Source of the DNA: an uncultured Oscillospiraceae bacterium
GTDB lineage: Bacteria > Bacillota > Clostridia > Oscillospirales > Acutalibacteraceae
Length of the DNA: 6,943 bases
Assembly (NCBI GenBank): GCA_900553525.1
Contig: USDZ01000090.1
Coordinates: 1-6,943, forward strand
Direction of reading: 5' to 3'
Each line of letters opens with the position of its first letter. Position 1 is the stretch's first letter. Position numbers and translations under genes: made by a program. Shown here one piece after another: positions 1-6,767 of this stretch. Under the pieces are notes generated by a model, which did no database searches, had not been told where the DNA came from, and was given only the letters and a program-made list of their open reading frames with translations.

Positions 1-2268
1 GCTTACGACAGTCCCGAAATGCCGGTCTCCTTGACCGAAGAAGATATGGCCCATCTGCGGAACTGCGCGGCCGGGACAGTCCCCATCGACGCAGCCGCAA
101 TTGACCGTTGTGCCGTGGATCCCTGCCCCGCCTGGAGAATTCTGGCCATCACTTTTACCAATAAGGCGGCTGGAGAACTAAAGGAACGGCTCGAACGGAT
201 GCTGGGGGAAGACGGAAGAGACGTGATGGCGAGTACCTTCCATTCCCTGTGCGCGCGCATACTCCGGCGGCACGGGGAACGCCTCGGATTCTCTCCCCAC
301 TTTACCATCTACGACACCGACGACAGCCGCCGCCTGATGAAGGACTGCATGAAGGCTCTGAACATCGAGGAAAAAGTACTGGGACATAAGGCCATTTTGG
401 GCGAAATCGGCCGCGCCAAGGATAAGCTGCTCTCTCCCCAGGACTTGGCTGCACAGGCAGGCCAGGATTTCCGGCTGAAGAAGGTGGCGGAGGCGTATGC
501 CGCCTATCAAAAACGCCTGCGGGAAGCCGACGCAATGGATTTTGACGATCTCCTATGCAATACGGTGGCCCTGTTTCTCGAAAATCCCGACGTCCTCGAA
601 CAATATCAGCGCCGCTGGCGGTACCTGATGGTGGATGAATACCAGGACACCAACCACGCGCAATACCGGTTCATCAGCATGCTGGCCGAGGGCAGCGGCA
701 ATCTCTGCGTCGTGGGGGACGACGATCAAAGCATATACAAATTCCGAGGGGCCACCATTGAAAATATCCTGAGCTTTGAAGAACAATTCCCCGGCTGCAC
801 GGTCATCCGCCTGGAGCAAAACTACCGTTCCACCAGCACGATTTTAGACGCTGCAAACGCTGTTATCGCCAAAAACCCCAACCGCAAGGGCAAAACCCTT
901 TGGACGGCCAACGGCGCTGGTTCGCCGATTTCAGCCGTCATCCTGGATAACGAGGATGAAGAGGGACGGTACATAGCGGATACTATACTCGAAAAAGCTG
1001 CGGGGGGACGCCCTTTCCGGGATTTTGCGGTCCTCTACCGTGCCAACGCGCAGTCCAACGCGATTGAACGCTCTCTGGTCAAGAGCGGCGTGCCTTACCG
1101 CATTATCGGCGGCCATCGATTCAACGACACCAAAGAAGTGCGGGACGCCACCGCCTATCTGCGAGTGATTAACAACCCCGGGGATGCGGTCAGCCTTCGC
1201 CGTATCATCAATGAACCCAAGCGCGGCATCGGCGACGCCACCGTGGACAAGGCCGCCGAGATCGCAGAGGGACTCGGCATTTCGTTGTACGAAGTGCTTT
1301 CCCATGCTGCCGATTATCCCTCGATCAGCCGATCCGCATCGAAAATCGCCGCTTTCGTGGATATAATCGACCGTTTGCGGGAAATCAACGCCGATCCGGA
1401 CGTGTCCATCCACCTGCTTTATCAAACCATGCTGCAAGCGACCGGCTATCTCGATATGTGGCAAGCGGCCGGAGAAGAGGGCGCCGCCCGGGTGGACAAT
1501 CTGCACGAGCTGGCCTCCTCCATTCTAAACTATGAGCAGAACAGCGGGGCGGATTTTCCCGACCTGTCGGGATTCCTGGAAGAAAACGCCCTGATGACCG
1601 ATGTGGACAACTATGACGCGGGGGCCGACGCGGTGGTGCTGATGACCATGCATGCCGCCAAAGGATTGGAGTTTTCCCATGTGTTTCTCCCCGGATTTGA
1701 AGACGGAATTTTTCCCGGAATGCAGAGCCTGTTCAACCCCGAAGAAATGGAGGAGGACCGCCGGCTCTGCTATGTAGCCATCACCCGAGCCAAATCCGAA
1801 TTGACGATCCTCAGCGCCCGTAGCCGGACGCTGTACGGTTCCACCACCCGCAACCGCCCTTCCCGTTTCCTCGGAGATATCCCCCCCGAACTGCTCCTGG
1901 AACGCGATCTGTCCACATCCGGGCCGGCATATTCCGGTTTCCGCGCGCCAGTCCATGCTTCCGCCTCTCAAAGCCGCATTGGCGGCCCGTCGCGCAACAC
2001 GGCGCTTCCGTTCGGCGCTCACTCCGAACCCAGGGCCGTTCCCCTAGGTCAATCCGGCGGCGGTGTCGGTATCCGAGCACAGGCGTCGCCGGCTGACACG
2101 GAACCCGGCCGCTGGAAACCCGGCGACCGGGTGCGTCACAAGGTCTTTGGTCCGGGACGCGTCACAGACGCTGTCCCCATGGGAAACGACGTCCTTCTCA
2201 CAGTCACCTTTGATAAAGCCGGTGTGAAAAAGATTATGGCGAATTTCGCCAAACTAAAAGCGGAATAG
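1..2268 (+). CDS. pcrA: ATP-dependent DNA helicase PcrA/UvrD (SF1A), 5'-truncated by the window edge
   Basis: A 3'-5' superfamily 1A helicase used in DNA repair and in resolving replication-transcription conflicts. The frame is open from base 1, so the true start lies upstream; the ATG at 19 is internal. Numbering from the first codon in the window: motif Ia ILAITFTNKAA (47-57), TFHSLCARIL (79-88), motif II Walker B DEYQDT (212-217), motif III VGDDDQSIYKFRGA (238-251), motif IV LEQNYRST (271-278), motif V TMHAAKGLEF (549-558) and motif VI CYVAITRAK (590-598). A low-complexity linker leads to the C-terminal domain (about 704-755) with GDRVRHKVFGPG and the ending IMANFAKLKAE, typical of PcrA and known in the family to contact RNA polymerase. 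Walker A (GxGSGKT) is absent from the visible part and should lie just upstream. About 40 residues before motif Ia do not resemble the short linker of classical PcrA, suggesting a lineage-specific insertion in domain 1A. Family call is firm; pcrA is preferred over uvrD or rep because of the C-terminal domain. Confidence 0.95.
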   Translation, partial: AYDSPEMPVSLTEEDMAHLRNCAAGTVPIDAAAIDRCAVDPCPAWRILAITFTNKAAGELKERLERMLGEDGRDVMASTFHSLCARILRRHGERLGFSPHFTIYDTDDSRRLMKDCMKALNIEEKVLGHKAILGEIGRAKDKLLSPQDLAAQAGQDFRLKKVAEAYAAYQKRLREADAMDFDDLLCNTVALFLENPDVLEQYQRRWRYLMVDEYQDTNHAQYRFISMLAEGSGNLCVVGDDDQSIYKFRGATIENILSFEEQFPGCTVIRLEQNYRSTSTILDAANAVIAKNPNRKGKTLWTANGAGSPISAVILDNEDEEGRYIADTILEKAAGGRPFRDFAVLYRANAQSNAIERSLVKSGVPYRIIGGHRFNDTKEVRDATAYLRVINNPGDAVSLRRIINEPKRGIGDATVDKAAEIAEGLGISLYEVLSHAADYPSISRSASKIAAFVDIIDRLREINADPDVSIHLLYQTMLQATGYLDMWQAAGEEGAARVDNLHELASSILNYEQNSGADFPDLSGFLEENALMTDVDNYDAGADAVVLMTMHAAKGLEFSHVFLPGFEDGIFPGMQSLFNPEEMEEDRRLCYVAITRAKSELTILSARSRTLYGSTTRNRPSRFLGDIPPELLLERDLSTSGPAYSGFRAPVHASASQSRIGGPSRNTALPFGAHSEPRAVPLGQSGGGVGIRAQASPADTEPGRWKPGDRVRHKVFGPGRVTDAVPMGNDVLLTVTFDKAGVKKIMANFAKLKAE

Positions 2269-2292
2269 CCGACGCATATCCTCTCAAAGAGC

Positions 2293-2400
2293 CGGCGCCG
2301 GATCCGAAAGAAGCCAGTGAGGACACAGCCACATCCTCACTGGCTTCTTCAGGCTTTCGAAAAGAGATGCCTCGACAACCAAAAAAACGGCGCCGGATCC
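2293..2400. repeat. Short direct repeat pair CGGCGCCGGATCC
   Basis: The 13-mer CGGCGCCGGATCC occurs at 2293-2305 and at 2388-2400, 95 bp apart, followed by GAAAG and AAAG respectively. The right-hand copy forms one arm of the leftward terminator at 2381-2415. The left-hand copy has no U-tract next to it. The pair may be a remnant of local duplication or rearrangement in the convergent intergenic region. Confidence 0.6.
2308..2349 (+). terminator. Perfect 16-bp inverted repeat after pcrA, probable terminator
   Basis: The arms AAGAAGCCAGTGAGGA (2308-2323) and TCCTCACTGGCTTCTT (2334-2349) are exact reverse complements around a 10-nt loop. The stem lies about 40 nt after the pcrA stop, in the gap between convergent genes. 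There is no long U-tract on either strand: the rightward transcript continues with CAGGCTTTCG, and the leftward one with TTCGG after the stem. It is therefore an imperfect intrinsic terminator, possibly working in both directions; the position and stem strength support the role more than the tail does. Confidence 0.55.
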
Positions 2401-2415
2401 AAAGACCCGACGCCG
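2381..2415 (-). terminator. Rho-independent terminator of the small membrane protein gene
   Basis: Read on the minus strand, the arm CGGCGTCGG (2415-2407) pairs with CCGGCGCCG (2396-2388) through nine base pairs including one G-U. Seven consecutive T residues follow (2387-2381). The hairpin begins about 21 nt after the stop codon of the leftward gene ending at 2437. This is a classical intrinsic terminator in the correct orientation and supports that gene being real. Confidence 0.85.
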
Positions 2416-2436
2416 GTGGAAAAATGGGAGGCGGAT

Positions 2437-2769
2437 TCAAGCGGCGGCCGCATGCGGACGCCGGGATTCCAGCGCGTGCAGCTTGGCCCTGGCCGCCCGC
2501 ACACGTTTTCTCGTCTTGGCACGGGCCAGCGCCGCGTCCTGCCGGACCGCTGAAATACAGCAGACTGCCACCGTACCCCGGGCTACGGCCAGCAGAATTC
2601 CCAGCACTGGGAACGCCGTCACATCCAAAACACCGGCCAGAAAAATCTCGATACCGCACATGGTCAACGGTATCATAGACAGCCGTCGTGTAACCGCACG
2701 ATGGGCTCCGCGCCATGTATAGATAAACAGGGCCCCTAAAAGGACCACATGAAACATATTGAATACCAT
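2437..2769 (-). CDS. Small uncharacterised membrane protein with basic C-terminal tail, 110 aa
   Basis: I do not recognise the family. Hydrophobic segments lie at about residues 3-18 (FNMFHVVLLGALFIYT), 32-48 and 51-73 (including TAFPVLGILLAVARGTVAV), so two or three membrane spans are expected. After the last span, about residues 76-104 are strongly basic (TRKRVRAARAK and neighbouring Arg), which the positive-inside rule would place in the cytoplasm. The ATG at 2769 is chosen because AAAGG (2783-2779) lies 9 nt upstream. The in-frame ATG at 2778 directly abuts that motif, and the reading frame further upstream is outside the promoter-to-start interval. The gene has its own near-consensus promoter (2821-2849) and a U-tailed terminator (2381-2415), so it is a monocistronic unit. 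It is convergent with pcrA and runs in the same direction as the lgt operon, from which it is separated by the operon terminator. No function is assigned; the small size and poor recognisability leave some doubt. Confidence 0.75.
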   Translation of the reverse strand: MVFNMFHVVLLGALFIYTWRGAHRAVTRRLSMIPLTMCGIEIFLAGVLDVTAFPVLGILLAVARGTVAVCCISAVRQDAALARAKTRKRVRAARAKLHALESRRPHAAAA

Positions 2770-2820
2770 TCGTCTCATCCTTTCTATATCCCGCGCAGAA
2801 CAAACGTTTTCTGCATGGTT

Positions 2821-2849
2821 ATTATAACAGGAGAGTCGGTAAAAATCAA
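2821..2849 (-). promoter_or_regulatory. Housekeeping-sigma promoter with extended -10 for the small membrane protein
   Basis: On the minus strand a -35 TTGATT (2849-2844) is separated by exactly 17 bp from a perfect -10 TATAAT (2826-2821). The -10 is preceded by TG plus one base (extended -10). Initiation is expected near 2814, giving a leader of about 45 nt to the ATG at 2769. This is the best promoter match in the window and is predicted to be strong. No operator-like repeat is evident around it. Confidence 0.85.
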
Positions 2850-2975
2850 GAGAAAATCGAAAATTTGTTCGGCGTTTTTCTCCCACTTTACGCGCTGTTC
2901 TCTCGTAGTAATAAAGAGGGACGCCCGACGGCGGCGCGGGCCGCATTTCTGCGACACGGCCGCGCGGCTTTGGCC

Positions 2976-3012
2976 AAAAAAGCGGGGGATGATTTTTTCA
3001 AACCATCCCCCG
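2976..3012 (-). terminator. Rho-independent terminator of the ymfF-ymfH-lgt operon
   Basis: On the minus strand CGGGGGATG (3012-3004) pairs perfectly with CATCCCCCG (2991-2983) around a 12-nt A-rich loop. One C and then six T residues follow (2981-2976). The stem starts 8 nt after the lgt stop codon. The strong GC stem and U-tail make this a confident end of the operon, insulating the small membrane protein gene from it. Confidence 0.9.
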
Positions 3013-3020
3013 TACGTAGT

Positions 3021-4118
3021 TTACGAACGTTCGCTGCCGTCATCGTCTTTTTTATCAGATTCCGCGGTCTCCGCTGCTTCCAGGGCCTCTGCTGCCGGAA
3101 TGCCGGGTTCCTCGTCCGATGCCGTTTCCGGCGCGGGTTCGTATTCTTCTATTTGATCCGGTTCCTCCGGCGATTCGACGGCTGTCTCTTCAGCTGGCTG
3201 CACACCGTCCCCGCCTTGATTTTCCTCCGTATCCATCGCCGGCGAAAACGGGGACGCCGATTCCGCTACGAACAAATTTTTGGGCGAACTGTGTTCCCTA
3301 GATCGGAAAACCAGCAACAGGATCACCCCGCCGATGACCGAGAGAATGGCGATCAACTGTGAAATACGGATGGCGCCGAGCATCAGGCTGTCCGTCCGAA
3401 GCCCTTCGATCCAAGCCCGGCCAAGCCCGTACCATATAATATAAGAGGCGAAAAGCTGTCCACGGAACTTATACCATTTTTTGGACAGAATATGCAGCAG
3501 AAGAAATCCCGCCAGGCACCACAGCGATTCGTACAAAAACGTGGGATGAACCGGCTCTGTCAGGATATAGCCGGAGCCATTCACGCCCGACTGAATAATA
3601 TCCCCCGTCATCCCCCAGGGCAGGGTGGTATTGGAGCCGAAAGCCTCCTGATTGAAGAAGTTGCCCCACCGGCCGATTCCCTGGCCGATCAGGAAACCAA
3701 TGGAGGCAAGGTCGAACATCCGCAGGGTGTCGACTTTGCGCACCCGGCACATCCATAAAGCGGTCAGGAATGCGAAAATCACACCGCCGTAAATTCCAAG
3801 GCCGCCCTTCCAGACCTGAAGAATGGACAGCGGATCGTCAAAATAACGGTATCGATCCTCTGCAAACCACACATAATACAGCCGGGCGCCGATAAACGCG
3901 AAGATCGCGCAAACCAGCACCACGTCGATCATCCGGTCGGGATCGATGCCAAATTGTTTGGATCGTTTGAGCCCGTATAGGATCGCCAACAGGAAGCCCA
4001 GCGCAATCATGACCCCGTACCATTTGACGGTAATCCCCCCGCCGATCGGAATGGTGAAAATGTCCGGGGACACGGGAATCCGCCATCCCAGAGCCGGAAA
4101 TTCGATATAATGTTCCAT
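3021..4118 (-). CDS. lgt: Phosphatidylglycerol-prolipoprotein diacylglyceryl transferase with a long acidic C-terminal tail
   Basis: Lgt moves the diacylglyceryl group from phosphatidylglycerol to the lipobox cysteine of prolipoproteins, the first step of lipoprotein maturation, in the cytoplasmic membrane. The 365-residue product has multiple hydrophobic segments up to about residue 271. The family signature GRWGNFFNQEAFG lies at 149-161. Residues equivalent to E. coli Lgt Y26, R143, N146, E151, G154, Y235, R239 and E243 appear as Y34, R150, N153, E158, G161, Y230, R234 and E238. The E. coli H103 position is Tyr (Y110, in GIYGG), a substitution I recall from clostridial homologues. The catalytic body ends near 275, close to normal family length. 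Residues about 286-365 form a Pro/Ala/Glu-rich acidic tail with 27 Asp/Glu and only 3 Lys/Arg, expected in the cytoplasm and probably disordered. The ATG at 4118 has AAAGGA (4136-4131) at a rather long 12-nt spacing, and no in-frame start codon lies between them. It is the last gene of the operon. Confidence 0.97.
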   Translation of the reverse strand: MEHYIEFPALGWRIPVSPDIFTIPIGGGITVKWYGVMIALGFLLAILYGLKRSKQFGIDPDRMIDVVLVCAIFAFIGARLYYVWFAEDRYRYFDDPLSILQVWKGGLGIYGGVIFAFLTALWMCRVRKVDTLRMFDLASIGFLIGQGIGRWGNFFNQEAFGSNTTLPWGMTGDIIQSGVNGSGYILTEPVHPTFLYESLWCLAGFLLLHILSKKWYKFRGQLFASYIIWYGLGRAWIEGLRTDSLMLGAIRISQLIAILSVIGGVILLLVFRSREHSSPKNLFVAESASPFSPAMDTEENQGGDGVQPAEETAVESPEEPDQIEEYEPAPETASDEEPGIPAAEALEAAETAESDKKDDDGSERS

Positions 4119-4146
4119 CGAGGCGTGACATCCTTTCCTATGTAGT

Positions 4147-4166
4147 GGGAAACCGCCAGGTTTCCC
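4147..4166 (-). other. Intercistronic stem-loop between ymfH and lgt
   Basis: GGGAAACC and GGTTTCCC form a perfect 8-bp stem with a 4-nt loop (TGGC on the transcribed strand), starting 2 nt after the ymfH stop codon and ending 10 nt before the lgt ribosome binding site AAAGGA. No T-tract follows (the minus strand continues ACTACATAGG), so it is not a standard intrinsic terminator. It may act as an mRNA processing or stability element that tunes lgt relative to the upstream pair; this role is inference. Confidence 0.6.
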
Positions 4167-4168
4167 GT

Positions 4169-5464
4169 TCAGCCGCCCGCCGGACGAATAACCGACAGCG
4201 CACTGGTCTCGTCGTCAAAGTCCTCCCGCAGCCGCCGATAAACCGATTGTATATCAAGATGGGCCGCCGCGTCAAGAAGATCAAAGGGATTGCGTCCGTA
4301 AAAATGCCCGTTTGCCAACATTTCACCGCAATTCTGAACGCTGTCGAGCCGCGTAACTAAACTCCCGTATACCGCGCTGCGCGCTGCGAGGAAGTTCTCC
4401 TCGGACACACCGCCCTCCGCCATACGACGAATCTCCTTACGAACCGCCTCGCATACGGCGTCGGGGTCCCGGGATTCTCCGCCAATCAGCCAGGAGGCGA
4501 ACCCGGGCCCGTCAAAATAATCCATGTCAAAGGAGGTATTGACCAGTCCCTCCTCCATAAGACGCGCATATAATGCGCTCGATCTTCCACCCAGCAGCTC
4601 GGCCACCACGGCAGCGGATACGCTCTCCAGCGGTGTAGAACAACGCACGCCGTGATCCGCCTGCATCGGTACTTTGTAGCCCAGATAAAACAGGGGCGCC
4701 GCCACCGGCATCTTCTCTTCTATGCGGGGAGTTACAGCCCCCCGCGGCTCTGGAAACGGTGTGCGTTCCACCCGCCGGTCCGGAGCCGGTTTCAGCATCC
4801 GGTCCGCCACCCGCAGCACCTGTTCGGGTGTGACGTTTCCGGATACCGCCAAAACCATGTTATGCAGATTATAAAACGTCTCATAACAACCGTACAGCAG
4901 TTCCGGTGTGATCTGAGCAATGGATTCCACCGTTCCCGCGATATCGAGGCGCACGGGATGGACCGCATACAGGGCTTTCAATAAATTAAACAGCACCCGT
5001 CTTTCGGGGTTGTCCTCACACATGCGGATCTCCTGGCCGATAATCCCTTGTTCCTTTTCCACCGTCTCTTTCGTAAAATAGGGGGACTGGACAAAATCCA
5101 GCAGGATCTCCAGCGACTCTTCAAACCGGCCGGTGCAGGTAAACAGATAGGCCGTGCGGTCAAAACTCGTATAGGCATTGGCCGACGCGCCGGTTTTGGC
5201 ATAGCGGGAAAAGGCGTCCCCATCCTCGCTTTCAAAAAGTTTGTGTTCCAAATAATGGGCGATTCCAGCCGGCACGACGGTCGGTTCGGCGTCCCCCTGA
5301 CGCATAAAAGCTGTGTCAATGGATCCATAACGGGCGGCAAAGGTCGCGTAGCAGGCTTTATAGCCCGCTTTCGGCCATACATAGATCATCAGTCCGGACG
5401 GATGATGCAGCCGATAACACTGCTCTCCCACCCGGGCGTTTGCCAAGGTCGTCCATTCAGACAT
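4169..5464 (-). CDS. ymfH: M16 family zinc metallopeptidase homologue YmfH (EF-P 5-aminopentanol modification-associated)
   Basis: A 431-residue M16 (pitrilysin/insulinase) family protein. The inverted zinc motif HYLEH lies at residues 70-74 within AGIAHYLEHKLFE, the form typical of YmfH. E150 in MCEDNPE is 76 residues after the second His, the expected spacing for the third zinc ligand, so the active site looks intact. The C-terminal half (from about 250) is the second M16-type domain, with LLGGRSSALYARLMEEGL. In B. subtilis ymfH is linked genetically with ymfF to 5-aminopentanol modification of translation factor EF-P; the biochemical role is not settled. I start at MSEW (5464) because AGGAGGG (5479-5473) lies 8 nt upstream; a start 7 codons earlier (5485) would overlap that ribosome binding site. 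The start lies inside the end of ymfF (8-nt overlap), implying translational coupling, and lgt follows 50 bp later. No signal peptide is seen, so it is likely cytoplasmic. Confidence 0.93.
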   Translation of the reverse strand: MSEWTTLANARVGEQCYRLHHPSGLMIYVWPKAGYKACYATFAARYGSIDTAFMRQGDAEPTVVPAGIAHYLEHKLFESEDGDAFSRYAKTGASANAYTSFDRTAYLFTCTGRFEESLEILLDFVQSPYFTKETVEKEQGIIGQEIRMCEDNPERRVLFNLLKALYAVHPVRLDIAGTVESIAQITPELLYGCYETFYNLHNMVLAVSGNVTPEQVLRVADRMLKPAPDRRVERTPFPEPRGAVTPRIEEKMPVAAPLFYLGYKVPMQADHGVRCSTPLESVSAAVVAELLGGRSSALYARLMEEGLVNTSFDMDYFDGPGFASWLIGGESRDPDAVCEAVRKEIRRMAEGGVSEENFLAARSAVYGSLVTRLDSVQNCGEMLANGHFYGRNPFDLLDAAAHLDIQSVYRRLREDFDDETSALSVIRPAGG

Positions 5465-6749
5465 TTCGCGATCCCTCCTCAACATGATCCTGTGCGAGAA
5501 GATAAATACTCTCCAGCCTTATCCGCTCTGCCGCAGCGACCACCCGCTCTTTGGTTACGTCCGCGAGGGCCTTTGATGCCTCTTCCGGCGTGGACACGCC
5601 GGGAAGAAGGCATTGCCCCAAATACCAGGATGCCTGCGCGTTTTGGGAATCGTTCACAGCCTCAAATGTCTGGCGGGCGCTCATCTGGGCGGATTCGAGA
5701 TCCTCATCCGAAAAATCGCCCCTTTTCACGGCATCCAACTGCCGCAGAATCTCCTCCCGGGCCCGGCCGGCATTCGACTCGTCTACCCCGCTTTCCACCA
5801 GCATAACGCCTTTCAAACGGTCGTATGTGGAAGAGCAATAATAACATAGACTCAGCTTTTCCCGGACATTTCGGAAGAGCAGGGAATGGGGCGTACCGCC
5901 GAACAGCGCATTCATCAGCCGGACAGCGGCCACATCGCCGTCCGGCTCGGCGTTTCCGGTTCGAAATCCCATGACCAGCTTAGAGCCATTGACGTTCATT
6001 CGCTCCACCTGCTCCCGCACACGCGGGTTGGCGGCGGCGGTGTCTGTCGGACAGTCGAGCGGTTTGCGGCCAGGCACCCCCGCCATGGCCTCACGCAACG
6101 GCCCGGCCGCATGCATCGCCGCCGCGCCTCCCTGCAAAATCAACTGTACCCTGGCGCCGGCCAAGACCCGCCGCCAAGTCTCGGTGAGTTCCTTGGATGT
6201 CAAAGCGGCCGCCGATTCCGGCGAACCGTAGCGGTCTATCGCATACGCTTCGTTTTCACAGAGAATCTCCTCGCAACGGCGGCGGGCATACCACCGTTTG
6301 TCGTTGATTTCGGCATCCATTCTCTCAATTAAACACCGTTTTTCCGTCTCCACGTCGGATGAACGAAAGAATCCGTTTTCCAAGACCGGCTCAAACAGCA
6401 TTTGACGCAGCAAATCCGCGCAGCTTTCCGCGACCGGTTCCCCCGCGAGAGCAAACCGATCGTCAATGGAGGCAGCGGTCAGCACCAGCGCCTGGGCCTC
6501 TCCGATACGGGCGACCTCCGCCGTGATCGAAGCGCCGTACAGCTCGTTCAGACGGCGCTGCAGCGCCGTGTAGTCCGGATAGGCGGCACAGGAACGCCGT
6601 AGCAAATAGGGTAGCAGTGCGCCGGCTGAAGCCGTTTTTCTATTCAGAGGCAACAGCATCGCTATCGAGAGCCGGTTTGTCTTGAACCGGCTCTCGGGCA
6701 ACGACAAACAGCGGATTCCATCCGCCAAAACTTCATTGATAAGCTGCAT
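5457..6749 (-). CDS. ymfF: Non-catalytic M16 family protein YmfF (EF-P 5-aminopentanol modification-associated)
   Basis: A 430-residue M16-fold protein lacking the HxxEH zinc motif: the equivalent helix reads LLPYLLRRSCAAYPDY (about residues 45-60). The rest of the family pattern is kept, including the LNELYGASITAEV segment and, in the second domain, LFGGTPHSLLFRNVREKLSLCYY (about 282-304, split here by small gaps in conservation), which carries the Arg and Tyr pair used for substrate binding in M16 proteins. Families of this kind pair a non-catalytic with a catalytic subunit, and ymfH follows directly with an 8-nt overlap. In B. subtilis both are tied to EF-P 5-aminopentanol modification. 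The open frame extends 41 codons further upstream to 6872, but the ATG at 6749 is chosen because AGGAGG (6762-6757) sits 7 nt before it and the extension would cross the promoter region. First gene of the operon; no signal peptide seen. Confidence 0.92.
   Translation of the reverse strand: MQLINEVLADGIRCLSLPESRFKTNRLSIAMLLPLNRKTASAGALLPYLLRRSCAAYPDYTALQRRLNELYGASITAEVARIGEAQALVLTAASIDDRFALAGEPVAESCADLLRQMLFEPVLENGFFRSSDVETEKRCLIERMDAEINDKRWYARRRCEEILCENEAYAIDRYGSPESAAALTSKELTETWRRVLAGARVQLILQGGAAAMHAAGPLREAMAGVPGRKPLDCPTDTAAANPRVREQVERMNVNGSKLVMGFRTGNAEPDGDVAAVRLMNALFGGTPHSLLFRNVREKLSLCYYCSSTYDRLKGVMLVESGVDESNAGRAREEILRQLDAVKRGDFSDEDLESAQMSARQTFEAVNDSQNAQASWYLGQCLLPGVSTPEEASKALADVTKERVVAAAERIRLESIYLLAQDHVEEGSRNV
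6666..6696 (-). other. 12-bp perfect inverted repeat inside the 5' part of ymfF
   Basis: CGAGAGCCGGTT (6666-6677) and AACCGGCTCTCG (6685-6696) are exact reverse complements around a 7-nt loop. They begin about 54 nt into the ymfF coding sequence, where they encode the ESRFKTNRLS region. The mRNA stem would be very stable. No T-tract follows in the transcribed direction. It could be a regulatory hairpin or a codon-level coincidence. Confidence 0.5.
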
Positions 6750-6767
6750 ATCTGTTCCTCCTGTCTG

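Noticed and set aside
19..21. ATG at 19 as the start of pcrA
   Set aside because: The frame is open to the left edge, the essential Walker A motif would be missing, and no ribosome binding site precedes this ATG.
931..1506. 191-codon open frame antisense to pcrA, and other long antisense frames inside pcrA, ymfF and ymfH
   Set aside because: They overlap well-supported conserved genes, have no recognisable protein content or ribosome binding sites, and are expected by chance in GC-rich coding DNA.
2234..2803. 189-codon minus-strand frame overlapping the small membrane protein
   Set aside because: It overlaps the end of pcrA, runs through the terminator at 2381-2415, and is rich in Gly/Arg/Ser/Cys without family-like features; the alternative frame has matching start, promoter and stop signals.
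2770..2946. Longer version of the small membrane protein starting at 2946
   Set aside because: The extra 59 residues lie across the promoter (2821-2849) and show no membrane-protein character; the ATG at 2769 has a well-spaced ribosome binding site.
2850..2975. GC-rich stretch between the small gene promoter and the operon terminator as a possible small RNA
   Set aside because: Only partial, interrupted pairing among GGCCGC-type repeats is seen, with no promoter or terminator of its own.
3024..3033. Palindrome CGAACGTTCG at the end of lgt as an operator
   Set aside because: A single 10-bp palindrome inside coding sequence with no nearby promoter is easily due to chance.
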